Assembly (NCBI GenBank): GCA_041398785.1
Contig: JAWKUA010000010.1
Location: forward strand, 174,053-238,052
DNA from: Planctomycetaceae bacterium
GTDB lineage: Bacteria; Planctomycetota; Planctomycetia; Planctomycetales; Planctomycetaceae
DNA: 64,000 bases
Direction: 5' to 3'
Below, in pieces: positions 6,951-15,549 of the stretch. The notes under the pieces were generated by a model. It had not been told where the DNA came from. It saw only the letters and a program-made list of their open reading frames with translations, and made no database searches. How positions within the stretch are numbered: position 1 is the first letter of the stretch; the number at the start of each line of letters is the position of its first letter. The translations under genes were made by a program, and so were the position numbers.

Positions 6951-9484
6951 CATGTTTAACAGCGACTTCAGACGAACGCTGCGACCACGAGTCCGCTAAG
7001 ACCAACGTGCGCTCACAACGGCAGCGTCAACCGAAACACGTTTCCACGGCGCCTCAGCCGCGCGCATCCTCAGCGTCCGCCTGGCGGCATGCCGGAGTCG
7101 TCCTTTGCAGCCTCACGCTTGCGCTGATGCCCGCCGTCGCTGTCGCCGACGACGACGAAGAGGCTCCCATCACGCCCGCCGACGTGAAGCTGGATCGTCC
7201 GGTTGAATTCGAACGGGACATCTACCCGATTCTGGAAGCCAACTGTCTGGCCTGCCACAACCTGGCGACCGCCGAAAGCGATCTGGTGGTCGAATCCGCC
7301 GAAGCGATGCTGAAGGGCGGCAACTACGGTCCGGCGATCGTTCCCGAAAAGCCGGAGGACAGCTACCTGTATCGGCTGGCGGCTCGGCACGAAGAACCGG
7401 CCATGCCGCCCTGGCCAAACGATGTCCAGGCGAAGAAACTGACTCCCGAACAGTTGGGTCTGCTGAAGCAGTGGATTCTGGAAGGAGCCAAAGCGGGAGC
7501 CGCCGCGTCAGCCGCGAACATGAACTGGCAGGCCATCAACGATCAGCTTCATGCCATCTACGCGGTCAGCGTTGACGGTACGGGACGGTTTGTCGCGGCT
7601 GGTCGAGCGGGTTCCGTGACGATCTACGACCTGATCGCCCGGCAGAATCAGAAGTCGCTGGCCGATCCGGACATCCAACTGCCGTCGGCCCATCCGCTGG
7701 CTCACCGCGACTACGTGCATGCCGTTGCCTTTCATCCGGACGGCGAACTTCTGGCGACCGCCGGTTATCAAATCGTGAAGTTCTGGACTCGCAATTTTCA
7801 GGAAGCGGTGCGACCTTCCGAAGTGGCCGCCGAAGCGGTCACAACACCGGATAGCGCCGCAGGCGTGACAGTGAAAATCGAAGGAGCCTCGGCAAACCTG
7901 GTGAAGACGGATTCTCCCGAAGAAAGGGTGGCCACAATTACGACTCCGGCCGACATCTCCGACTTCGCACTTTCCTCCGATGCACAGCGGCTGGCGACGG
8001 TCTCGTCCGACAATGTCGCTCGGCTGTGGAACGCCGCTGACGGCGCACTGATCGCGGACCTGACAAAGGATCTTCCGGCAGCGCGGCAACTTGCCCGACG
8101 CGAAACCGACAAGGCCGTTCGTGAAGCGCGAGTCGGCGTGGTCAATGGTCAGATCACCGAAGCCGAAAAGCAGGTCACGGAACAGCAGGAAGCACTAAAG
8201 AAAGCCGACGAGGCTCTGGCCAAGGCAAAGACGTCACGCGACGAAGCTGCGACAAAGCTGACAGAAGCCGAAGCAAAGACCGCCGAAGCCAAGAAAGCGG
8301 CCGAGGAAAAGCCGGACGATGAAGCTGTGAAGAAACAGGTCGAAGAAGCCACCAAGGCCGAACAGGCCGCCACAGATGCCGTCACCACAGCCGACAACGA
8401 ATTGAAGTCGGCCGAAAAAAGCAAACAACTGACGGAAGCGGCTATCACTCGCGCGCAGGCTCACGTCGACGAAAAGAAGCAACTGCTGGCAACCGTCGAA
8501 GCAGAACTCAAACAGTCGGTCGAAACTCTGGAACAGGCGAAGGTTCCAGCCGCCGCTCCGGTTTCGGCCGCCTTTGTCGCGTTCGTCGGTGACGGCAGCC
8601 TGCTGGCAACTCTGGACACGTCCGGCACTGTTCGTCTGTGGAAAACGGCCGACGGTTCCGCTGTCGATGTGTTGCCGCTGCTCGGCAATTCACCTCCGGT
8701 CGCCGATGTAACGTCGCAGGGAGATTCGCTGCTGGTGCGCCATCAGGACGGTTCGGTTTCGGACGTCAGCGTCTTTCCGCAGTGGCAGCTTTCCGCTCGG
8801 CTGGGAACGCAGGACGACGGCAGTTCCGTGTTTAGCGATCGCGTGCTGTCGCTGGCATTTTCGCCGGACGGCACGCTGCTGGCGGCAGGTGGCGGAGAAG
8901 CGTCGCGCAGTGGTCAGGTGACAATCTGGAACGTGACCGATCGCACGCTGGTCCGTGAAATCCCGGACGCCCACAGCGACACCGTCTATGGCCTGGAATT
9001 CAGCCCCGACGGTAAACGCCTGGCGACCGCGTCGGCCGACAAGTTCGTCAAGGTGTTCGACGTGGCCACCGGCGAGCACGTCCGCAGTTACGAAGGTCAC
9101 ACTCACCACGTGATGGACGTCAGTTGGAAGGGTGACGGAGCGACTCTGGCCAGCGCCGGCGCTGACAACGCCATCAAGGTCTGGAACGCCGAAACCGGTG
9201 AACAGGCTCGCACGATCACCACGTACAGCAAGCAGGTCACGTCACTGGAGTTCGTCGGCATGCAGGACGAATTCATCAGCAGCAGCGGTGACCGGCGAAT
9301 CTTTCGTCACCGCGCGGGCGATGGTGCCGGCGTGCGGGAATTCTCCGGATGCCCTGACTACGTCTATTGCACAGCCGTCACATTCGACGGCAGCATCGTG
9401 GCGGCCGGCTGCGAAGACGGCATCCTGCGCGTGTGGAACGGTGCTGACGGTGCGGAGGTCGCAAAGTTCGAACCGGCGAAATAA
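6947..9484 (+). CDS. Planctomycete cytochrome c / WD40 repeat protein with coiled-coil insertion
   Basis: An 845-residue protein. A long polar N-terminus precedes a membrane or signal segment (VVLCSLTLALMPAVAVA, about residues 50-67). A planctomycete-type cytochrome c domain follows, with CLACH at residues 100-104, and ends in the EEPAMPPWPN segment typical of that family. WD40 repeats begin at about 195 (FHPDGELLATAGYQIVKFW) and are interrupted by a charged coiled coil at about 383-535 (EAEKQVTEQQEALKKADEAL). They then resume to the C-terminus with clear SPDG..LATASADK..KVFD blades. The first ATG overlaps the preceding stop by four bases; a later start nearer the signal segment is possible. 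Partnership with the upstream coiled-coil protein is inferred from the overlap and from both proteins carrying a large coiled coil. The substrate is unknown. Confidence 0.87.
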   Translation: MTCLTATSDERCDHESAKTNVRSQRQRQPKHVSTAPQPRASSASAWRHAGVVLCSLTLALMPAVAVADDDEEAPITPADVKLDRPVEFERDIYPILEANCLACHNLATAESDLVVESAEAMLKGGNYGPAIVPEKPEDSYLYRLAARHEEPAMPPWPNDVQAKKLTPEQLGLLKQWILEGAKAGAAASAANMNWQAINDQLHAIYAVSVDGTGRFVAAGRAGSVTIYDLIARQNQKSLADPDIQLPSAHPLAHRDYVHAVAFHPDGELLATAGYQIVKFWTRNFQEAVRPSEVAAEAVTTPDSAAGVTVKIEGASANLVKTDSPEERVATITTPADISDFALSSDAQRLATVSSDNVARLWNAADGALIADLTKDLPAARQLARRETDKAVREARVGVVNGQITEAEKQVTEQQEALKKADEALAKAKTSRDEAATKLTEAEAKTAEAKKAAEEKPDDEAVKKQVEEATKAEQAATDAVTTADNELKSAEKSKQLTEAAITRAQAHVDEKKQLLATVEAELKQSVETLEQAKVPAAAPVSAAFVAFVGDGSLLATLDTSGTVRLWKTADGSAVDVLPLLGNSPPVADVTSQGDSLLVRHQDGSVSDVSVFPQWQLSARLGTQDDGSSVFSDRVLSLAFSPDGTLLAAGGGEASRSGQVTIWNVTDRTLVREIPDAHSDTVYGLEFSPDGKRLATASADKFVKVFDVATGEHVRSYEGHTHHVMDVSWKGDGATLASAGADNAIKVWNAETGEQARTITTYSKQVTSLEFVGMQDEFISSSGDRRIFRHRAGDGAGVREFSGCPDYVYCTAVTFDGSIVAAGCEDGILRVWNGADGAEVAKFEPAK

Positions 9485-9562
9485 CGTCAGCGGGTGCCTG
9501 GTCGGGCGACCAGCTACAATGTCGGCGATGTTCCTTCGCAGCATTCACAGCGATCGTCCGAC

Positions 9563-10867
9563 GTGACTTCTCCCGACGAAGAAACCGGTTTCGAACTGCA
9601 GGGTTTTCCCGTTCACCGGGGCGAATCCGACCTGCGTTCGCGCGAACCGGTGGAAATTCTGGCCTCGCAGTTTGTGGAGGAACTGCGGCAGGGCAGGAAG
9701 CCGTCCATTGAAATCTACGCCAGGCGATATCCGCGGCATGCTCACACGATCCGAGATTCGTTCCCGATGCTGGCACTGCTCGAACAGGCTCGATCGCAGA
9801 ACGAAGCGGCGGCCATCCGCCGCAACATGCCGGAACGATTTCCGTTTCACCGGCTGGGACGCTGCGAACTGCTGTGCGAAATCGGCCGCGGCGGGATGGG
9901 TGTTGTCTTTCAGGGACGCGAATCGGGTGGTCACATTGTCGCGGTGAAAGTGCTGCCGTGGCGTGTTGCCGTTGTTCCCGAATGGCAGCGGCGGTTTGAG
10001 GCGGAAGCCAGGATCGCGGCCGGCCTCAGGCATCGCAACATCGTTCCCGTGTATCGCTTCGGGCAGGAACACGGCTATTGCTATTACGTGATGCAGTTCG
10101 TCAACGGAGTCGGTCTGGACAGCATCATCGAACGACTGCGTGAAACCGAAGGTGTTGTTTATCAGGACGAAATCCGGCGCAAGGAAGCCGATCAGCCCAG
10201 CGGTTTTATTTCCAGCACGGAACTGCGGGCGCTTACCACAGCGGCTGACGTCGAACAGGCTGACGACAGCAAACGCAAACGCCTGACTCGCACGTCGTGG
10301 AAAAGCTTTACGCAGATCGCCATCCAGACAGCTCAGGCACTGCGCCACGCCCATTCGGCGGGAATTTTGCACAACGACATCAAGCCCGCCAACATTCTGC
10401 TCGACGCCAGCGGTCGCGTCTGGATCAGTGACTTCGGCCTGTCCCAGCCGATTGACCAGCGAGACACCACGGTGGCTCAGCGGCTGATGGGAACTCTGCG
10501 ATACATGGCCCCGGAACGCTTTCTGGGAACACACGATGCCACCAGTGATCTGTATTCGCTGGGAATCACGCTTTACGAACTGGCGACACTGGTCAACGCC
10601 TGGGAATCGACCTCCGAAGACAAAATGGTGTCGATGATTCTGGAACAGTCGCCTCCCGCGCCGAGGCAGATTCAGAGCGACATTCCGAAAGGCCTGGAGA
10701 CGATCATTCTGAACTGCATCGCCCGGCATCCCACCGATCGCTACTCCTGCGCCGACGACCTGCTGAACGATCTGCTGAAGTTCAGCCACGGCCAGAAAGT
10801 CAGCTCGACCAAACGATCGTCGTTTTCCGGATTCTTCAACAGCATCCGCAAGCGAACAGAATCCTGA
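9563..10867 (+). CDS. Serine/threonine protein kinase (non-RD type)
   Basis: A soluble Hanks-type kinase of 434 residues if read from the GTG at 9563; 23 more codons are open back to a GTG at 9494. I prefer 9563 because a -10-like TACAAT lies at 9515-9520, downstream of the first GTG. The N-terminal segment (FVEELRQGRKPSIEIYARRYP) is the short helical extension found before many planctomycete kinases. The kinase domain shows the glycine loop IGRGGMGVVF, the ATP lysine in VAVKVLP, the catalytic loop HNDIKPANILL and the metal-binding SDFGLS. The HRD arginine is replaced by asparagine, so activation-loop control should differ from RD kinases. About 60 residues rich in charge are inserted between lobes (near EADQPSGF to KRKRLTRT). 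There is no membrane segment. The substrate is unknown. Confidence 0.9.
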   Translation: MTSPDEETGFELQGFPVHRGESDLRSREPVEILASQFVEELRQGRKPSIEIYARRYPRHAHTIRDSFPMLALLEQARSQNEAAAIRRNMPERFPFHRLGRCELLCEIGRGGMGVVFQGRESGGHIVAVKVLPWRVAVVPEWQRRFEAEARIAAGLRHRNIVPVYRFGQEHGYCYYVMQFVNGVGLDSIIERLRETEGVVYQDEIRRKEADQPSGFISSTELRALTTAADVEQADDSKRKRLTRTSWKSFTQIAIQTAQALRHAHSAGILHNDIKPANILLDASGRVWISDFGLSQPIDQRDTTVAQRLMGTLRYMAPERFLGTHDATSDLYSLGITLYELATLVNAWESTSEDKMVSMILEQSPPAPRQIQSDIPKGLETIILNCIARHPTDRYSCADDLLNDLLKFSHGQKVSSTKRSSFSGFFNSIRKRTES

Positions 10868-10936
10868 CGATGGCGGTGTTCGGGGATGTTGCCCGGATGA
10901 TGCCCAGACGCAAAACTCGCGGACACTATCCGGACT

Positions 10937-12064
10937 TCACGCGGTCCCGCCGATTGCCTTCCAGCGCAGCCAGTGATCGGCAATTACGATCGCCACCATG
11001 GCTTCGCCCATCGGAACAAATCTGGGAAGCAGGCAGGGATCGTGGCGGCCTTTGGTGGAAATCGTTGTGGGCCGGCCGTCGCGAGTCACGGTGGACTGCT
11101 CCCGAGCCAGGCTGCTGGTGGGTTTGATGGCGGCTCGCAGCACGATCGGCAATCCGGAACTGATGCCGCCCAGCATTCCGCCGTGACGGTTGGACGACGT
11201 CGTAATGCGCGCCGGTGAGCCTTCAGCGGAATCGCCGGATACAAACAGATCGTTGTTCTGGCTGCCGCGAAGTTCCGCGCAGCCGAATCCGATGCCGTAT
11301 TCGACACCCAGGACCGCCGGCAGGCTGAAGAGTGCTTTTCCCAGATCGGCTTTCAGTTTGTCGAAGACTGGCTCCCCCAGTCCGGCGGGGATTCCGGTGG
11401 CGACGATTTCCGACACGCCGCCGATCGAATCCGTGTCCCGGCGAACTTCTTCAATCAGAGCCACCATCTTTGCCGCGGCGTCGGGATCCGGGCAGCGGAC
11501 GAAATTGGGGCTGCCATCCGGCAGAGTCTCCACCTGCTGCAGGGTCACGTTCTCCGGCGCTTCGATGCTGGCTTTGACATGTCCGATCTGAGTCACATAG
11601 CCGGTGACCTTTCCGCCGAAGTCCCGTTCGATCAGCTTCTTCGCGATGACACCGGCGGCCACGCGAGCGGTCGTTTCGCGAGCACTGCTGCGTCCTCCGC
11701 CCCGGTAGTCCCGAAAACCGTAACGGGCGTCGAACGTGAAGTCGGCATGACCCGGCCGGTACTTGTCGCGGATATCTGAATAGTCGCGGCTGCGCTGATC
11801 GGTGTTGCGAATCAGGATGGCGATGCTGGTTCCGGTCGTGCGGCCTTCGAAGACTCCGGCCAGGATTTCCGGCACGTCGGCTTCCTGCCGCTGCGTGACC
11901 AGATGACTCTGCCCCGGCCGGCGACGTTCCAGGTCGGTCATCAGATCGTCCACGCTGAGGGGCAACCCGGGAGGCACTCCGTCGACGATGACAACGTTGC
12001 CGGGGCCGTGGCTTTCACCGGCGGTGGTGATGCGGAAGCACTGACCGAAGGAATTGCCGGGCAT
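10937..12064 (-). CDS. aroC: Chorismate synthase
   Basis: A 375-residue enzyme catalysing the last step of the shikimate pathway, 5-enolpyruvylshikimate 3-phosphate to chorismate, with reduced FMN as cofactor. The family signatures are all present: GNSFGQCFRITTAGESHG at the N-terminus, RPGHADFTFDARYGFRDYRG followed by GGRSSARETTARVAAG in the middle, and the SNRHGGMLGGISSG segment, with RHDPCLLPR near the end. The open frame extends 46 codons upstream to 12202, but the added residues are low-complexity basic sequence, and the conserved start MPGNSFG at 12064 has GAGAG just upstream. It converges on the kinase gene with a 69-base gap and is transcribed away from the MotA-like gene. Length and motifs are normal for the family. 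Confidence 0.97.
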   Translation of the reverse strand: MPGNSFGQCFRITTAGESHGPGNVVIVDGVPPGLPLSVDDLMTDLERRRPGQSHLVTQRQEADVPEILAGVFEGRTTGTSIAILIRNTDQRSRDYSDIRDKYRPGHADFTFDARYGFRDYRGGGRSSARETTARVAAGVIAKKLIERDFGGKVTGYVTQIGHVKASIEAPENVTLQQVETLPDGSPNFVRCPDPDAAAKMVALIEEVRRDTDSIGGVSEIVATGIPAGLGEPVFDKLKADLGKALFSLPAVLGVEYGIGFGCAELRGSQNNDLFVSGDSAEGSPARITTSSNRHGGMLGGISSGLPIVLRAAIKPTSSLAREQSTVTRDGRPTTISTKGRHDPCLLPRFVPMGEAMVAIVIADHWLRWKAIGGTA

Positions 12065-12219
12065 GGACTCTCTCAGGACAAGCGGATGCTGTGAATTGCC
12101 GGATGCGGCTGGACTCAACCGGGCGAATCGCCGTATTCTTCGGCGGCGGCTACGATAAGTGTCAGACGCAACGCGCAGAAGTGACAACGCGGGATTTTTC
12201 AACGGAATAGACGCACTCC

Positions 12220-12990
12220 ATGCCGGTTCCTCAACTCAGTGAACTTGGTCCGTGGCTCACTTATCTGTCCGGCCTGACGTCGATCATCATCGTCGCGGCC
12301 GCAGCGTTTCACGTGTTCTGTTTCTTTGTGTTGTGGGTCTGGTATCGCCGCGATCTGTCGGTCATCGCCGGAGCACTGGATGATTTTACCCGCGGACTGA
12401 AGCATCGCAGCGTGCTGGGCCGATCGGCTCCGCTGACCAATCAGATCGACGCGTTCGTCGCCGACATCAACGACGTCGTCAACGATCCCAGCCGCCAGGC
12501 GGACCGCGTCGAATGCTTGCGACGCATGCACATTCTGGATGAACGCCGCAGCTACCTGGATTCGCTGTCGTTTGAAACCGCCGGCAACATGGCTCGCACG
12601 ATGATCGAAGCCTATCCGCTGGCGGGAGTCCTGGGGACGATTCTGGCAATCGGTGCCGGCATTCAGCGCCCCGGTGCGTCAGCCGACGGAGCTGGCGTGT
12701 CGGATGTGGCGGCGACGATGTCCGGAATTGTCGCCCGCTTCGGAGACGCCATCTGGTCGACGTTCTGCGGATTGCTGGCCGCCATCATCCTGATGTTCAT
12801 CAACAGCCTGCTGGAGACCCGGTTTGATCGCCTGACTCAAAGCCGATCACACGTGCGAGACATGGTGGCGGGGGCCAAGCGGGAACTGGCGATGACGGCC
12901 ACCGTGTCGTCGAAGGATGGCGCTGCGTCTTCCGGTGCTGTGACTTCCGGCAGCGCTGCGGCGGGGAAATCCGGCGGGGAGCCCCGCTGA
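12220..12990 (+). CDS. MotA/TolQ/ExbB-family proton channel protein
   Basis: A 256-residue inner-membrane protein. Three hydrophobic spans are visible: about 14-42 (LTSIIIVAAAAFHVFCFFVL), about 128-148 around PLAGVLGTILAIGAGIQ, and about 178-200 (AIWSTFCGLLAAIILMFI). The second and third match the conserved ExbB/TolQ pore helices, with the PLxGVLGT signature and a small-residue face. A long cytoplasmic segment separates span 1 from span 2, as in the family. The C-terminal 40 residues are Ser/Ala/Gly-rich and disordered. A possible promoter element GCTACGAT lies near 12151. The stop overlaps the next start by one base, and the next gene supplies the ExbD-like partner. The energised target is unknown because no TonB, Tol, OmpA-like or flagellar gene is nearby. 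Confidence 0.85.
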   Translation: MPVPQLSELGPWLTYLSGLTSIIIVAAAAFHVFCFFVLWVWYRRDLSVIAGALDDFTRGLKHRSVLGRSAPLTNQIDAFVADINDVVNDPSRQADRVECLRRMHILDERRSYLDSLSFETAGNMARTMIEAYPLAGVLGTILAIGAGIQRPGASADGAGVSDVAATMSGIVARFGDAIWSTFCGLLAAIILMFINSLLETRFDRLTQSRSHVRDMVAGAKRELAMTATVSSKDGAASSGAVTSGSAAAGKSGGEPR

Positions 12991-13814
12991 TGGCTGTTGT
13001 TCGTCGACGCCTGACATTTCAACTGACGCCGCTGCTGGACCTGCTGCTGATTGTGATCTTCGCGCAGTACATGGAGGTTCAGGATCGAGCCGAATCGGCT
13101 CAGAACCGGCTGCAGCAGCAGGAGGCGGATCTGAATGACCGTCGCGCGGCGCTGCAACGGGACTTTGAGTCGCGGCAGACCGCTCTGGAAGCCGCCTTTA
13201 CCAGTGAATCCACGGCACTGCGGGAAACGCGACAACACTACAGTGAACAGTTTCAGAACATTCTGGATCAGCATCAGCAGGTCGGAAACGCTCTGGCCAA
13301 GGCGCTGAATCTGCCTGGCAGCGTGATGGAACAGATTTTGAAACTTCGAACCGACGGCAGCGATGACGATGCCGATCGCATGGAATCCGCCGTCAGACGG
13401 CTCAGCACGGTGCTGGAATCTCGCGGCAGCGATCTGATGCGGTTCGTGATTCGCTTCGATGAAATGCAGAAGCACGTGACGCTGTGGGAAATCCATATTC
13501 AGGACAACGGCCAGGCTCGCTTTTCCGACGGCGAACAGGCGCAGGACGTGGCATTCGAATCCACCGACGAATTCGCGGCCCGCGCGTTCGAAGCCAGTAA
13601 GGCATTTACGGAACCGAAGCCACTTGTCATCATCCTGTTGACGTACGGCGATGCTCAGGGACGATTTCGGCAACAGGCGACCGAAGGCATGCCGCTGCTG
13701 GTCGAACAACTGCGTCGCGACTCCGGCAACACTCGCTGGTTTGACTTTTCACTGATGGGATTTCGACCGGCCGGCCCGCTGTTCGACCAGGGTGGCCGGA
13801 ACAACGGACGCTGA
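12990..13814 (+). CDS. ExbD/TolR-like stator partner with long coiled coil
   Basis: A 274-residue protein that starts within the last base of the channel gene. One membrane helix near the N-terminus carries the expected proton-path aspartate (D17) in the context LTPLLDLLLIVIF, equivalent to the TPLxD motif of ExbD/TolR/MotB. A long charged coiled coil (about 33-105, AQNRLQQQEADLNDRRAALQ) follows, then a C-terminal globular part with IHIQDNGQARFSDG and a terminal FDFSLMGFRPAG. No OmpA-type peptidoglycan-binding motif is seen, unlike MotB or ZorB. With the preceding gene it should form a proton-driven motor-like complex whose coiled coil reaches into the periplasm. The role is inferred; the family-level call on the first 35 residues is good. 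Confidence 0.75.
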   Translation: MAVVRRRLTFQLTPLLDLLLIVIFAQYMEVQDRAESAQNRLQQQEADLNDRRAALQRDFESRQTALEAAFTSESTALRETRQHYSEQFQNILDQHQQVGNALAKALNLPGSVMEQILKLRTDGSDDDADRMESAVRRLSTVLESRGSDLMRFVIRFDEMQKHVTLWEIHIQDNGQARFSDGEQAQDVAFESTDEFAARAFEASKAFTEPKPLVIILLTYGDAQGRFRQQATEGMPLLVEQLRRDSGNTRWFDFSLMGFRPAGPLFDQGGRNNGR

Positions 13815-13817
13815 ATC

Positions 13818-14344
13818 ATGAATACCAAACGCGGTCCCGGTGTCGTCCGGTCCACCACGCGCGCTGCCACCGGCGGCGTTCTGATTATCGGAGCCCTGCT
13901 GGCTCTGCTCTTCCTGCGAAGCGGCGGGACAGGACAGGGCGACGCGAAGGCTCCCGAAGGCGGTTCACCGGATCGGCCATTGCTGACTTCCACCGAAGCT
14001 CCGTCCGATCGTCCGATGACTTCCACAACGGATGACTCGCGTCCGGCGGCCTGACGACCGATGAAAAGAAGGCCCTTTCCGACAATGTGCTCACGGTTCT
14101 GATCGACGAATACGATTACCTGATACTGATTCCTTCTGAATCGGAACCCGTCTACCGGAAAGCGGAGCTGTCGCGAATCCTGCAGCTCGCCAAACAGACA
14201 AAGGGCGACAGCAACGGCATCCGTGTCCGAATTCAGCGGCGCGACAATTCGCGGGCGTCGGCCGAACATCAGCTCACGAACGAACTGCAGCGTGCCGGAA
14301 TTGGCAACGACGCGATCTATATGGCCTCCGAATTCGTTCCCTGA
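13818..14344 (+). CDS. Second ExbD-like periplasmic protein, single-base frameshift
   Basis: Two frames together make one protein. The first frame (13818-14054) encodes a single membrane helix (GGVLIIGALLALLFL) and a Pro/Ser/Thr-rich linker ending at DDSRPAA. The second frame is open from 14036 and continues as LTTDEKKALSDNVLTVLIDE to the stop at 14344. Its beta-alpha pattern (LTVLIDEYDYLILIPSES, then a long helix, then IRVRIQRRDN and ELQRAGIGNDAIYM) resembles the periplasmic domain of ExbD. A missing base near 14051 would restore one protein of about 175 residues. There is no obvious slippery sequence, so a sequencing error or a recent mutation is likelier than programmed frameshifting. It is the third gene of the MotA/ExbD unit, three bases after the second. 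Confidence 0.6.
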
Positions 14345-14345
14345 A

Positions 14346-14522
14346 CCTTCAGCGCCGCAAAGCGATATTCGCCGGATCCAGTGCCACGACGACAGATCGA
14401 CGGCGTCAGGGACTGGCAGAACCGTCGCGCACAACCTGCAGCGGTTTCGACTGCGGCATGAACGGCTTAATGAGTTCCCACTGAGCGTCAGAAACATCGG
14501 TCGGATAAGCGGCACGAGACAT
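14346..14522 (-). pseudogene. Remnant of an IS5-family transposase (N-terminal fragment)
   Basis: Reading leftwards from the ATG at 14520-14522 gives MSRAAYPTDVSDAQWELIKP followed by FMPQSKP, the N-terminus of IS5/DUF4096-type transposases (typically M..YPTDLTDAQWELI.PLLP). The frame stops after about 40 codons at SASP. In the next frame AVDLSS resembles the following conserved stretch (RTVDLR), so the copy is both frameshifted and truncated. No catalytic DDE region is present. The fragment lies between the motor-like unit and the truncated glycosidase, and suggests that an insertion followed by deletion removed the glycosidase 3' end. I could not define terminal inverted repeats or target duplications. 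Confidence 0.6.
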
Positions 14523-14604
14523 CGTGACTTCCCTGTCAGTTGTGAGTGATGGAAACCCTTTCCTGAAAACACCTTAACAAAATCTGCCGATTCTCAGATA
14601 GCCT

Positions 14605-15414
14605 CTAGCCTCGGCAAAAAGTTTCCTGATGATGCACGGGAACGGTACGACCCAGTTCCTGCAGCATGGTCAGCACTTCCCGCGTGCGAGCCGCCGTTTG
14701 TCCGGGAGACTTCGGATGCCGCGGCCGGTGCGGTGCCAGAAAATCGAGTCCCGAATCGTTCAATGCCGCGCGGACATCGTCGCGGGAAAGATCGTGTCCC
14801 CCAAACGAAGCGGTCACCGGCAGTTCCGGATCAAGTCGGCGGCATTGTTCCCGCAGCACCTTCAGTTCATCGGTGCTGACAAATCGGGCGTCGCGCACGT
14901 CACGCTCGTTCGCCAGGTCAAGATACCAGTTTCGATGGGATTTCAGTGCTCGGATGATCGACTCCGCCGCGCGCTGATGAGCGGCCATGTCGGGAAGGCT
15001 GCCGCCGGATTCACCGGAGACGCGGCCCCGTGTCAGCGTCACATCCACCACGATGCCGCGACGGTCGCATTCCGCCACCAGCCACTGCAGCTTCTCAAGG
15101 TACGGCAAACGCGGTGAGCCCTGAGCGTCAACCGCGGAGACGTCATTGCCAAAGCTATCCCAGGTGGCCCACAACCGCAGCCAGTTGAAACCGTGGTGCT
15201 GCAGATCATCAAGGTCCCGGGAAATCATCTGCTGCGATGCGCCCAGTCCGCCGTAGTAGCTGATTCCCAGCAGAAAGGTCGGCTGACCGTTGAGCGTAAA
15301 TCGAGCCCCGTCGATCTTCAGTACGGTCTGTTGCTCCGCCGACACTTGAATCGACGCAGTCGACAGGGTGACTGCCGCTGACAGCAGTGTGATGATCGGT
15401 CTGAGAATTCTCAT
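14605..15414 (-). CDS. Secreted glycoside hydrolase (clan A-like), C-terminally truncated
   Basis: A 269-residue exported protein starting at the ATG 15412-15414; 17 extra codons upstream are basic and unlikely. The signal peptide is MRILRPIITLLSAAVTLSTA, cleaved near QVSAEQ. The body has features of a GH5/clan-A TIM barrel: FTLNGQPTFLLGISYYGG after strand 1, HGFNWLRLWATW, a WYLDLANERD segment supplying the NE acid-base pair, and a last strand VPVHHQE that would hold the second catalytic glutamate. The frame stops a few residues later (TFCRG), where related proteins continue for about 80-100 residues. The stop lies 82 bases from the transposase remnant, so the 3' end was probably lost in a rearrangement. 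Activity is doubtful. Confidence 0.6.
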   Translation of the reverse strand: MRILRPIITLLSAAVTLSTASIQVSAEQQTVLKIDGARFTLNGQPTFLLGISYYGGLGASQQMISRDLDDLQHHGFNWLRLWATWDSFGNDVSAVDAQGSPRLPYLEKLQWLVAECDRRGIVVDVTLTRGRVSGESGGSLPDMAAHQRAAESIIRALKSHRNWYLDLANERDVRDARFVSTDELKVLREQCRRLDPELPVTASFGGHDLSRDDVRAALNDSGLDFLAPHRPRHPKSPGQTAARTREVLTMLQELGRTVPVHHQETFCRG

Positions 15415-15549
15415 CGTCGACAGCTTCCGCGCGGGAGATTTCCATTCACGGCGCAGCGGCGCCACAAGGCAAAGCAGACGATCATTGTAGCTGCAGATTC
15501 ACGAGGCAGAACCTGACGGAACGACGGCGCCCCGCGGCGCGAACTGTGC

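Noticed and set aside
6036..6953. 305-codon minus-strand frame opposite the coiled-coil region
   Set aside because: The repetitive Leu/Gly/Arg composition is the complement of the Ala/Gln/Glu coiled-coil codons.
12220..14344. Zorya-type anti-phage system
   Set aside because: There is a MotA-like protein, but the partner lacks the OmpA-type peptidoglycan-binding domain and no helicase or nuclease gene is present.
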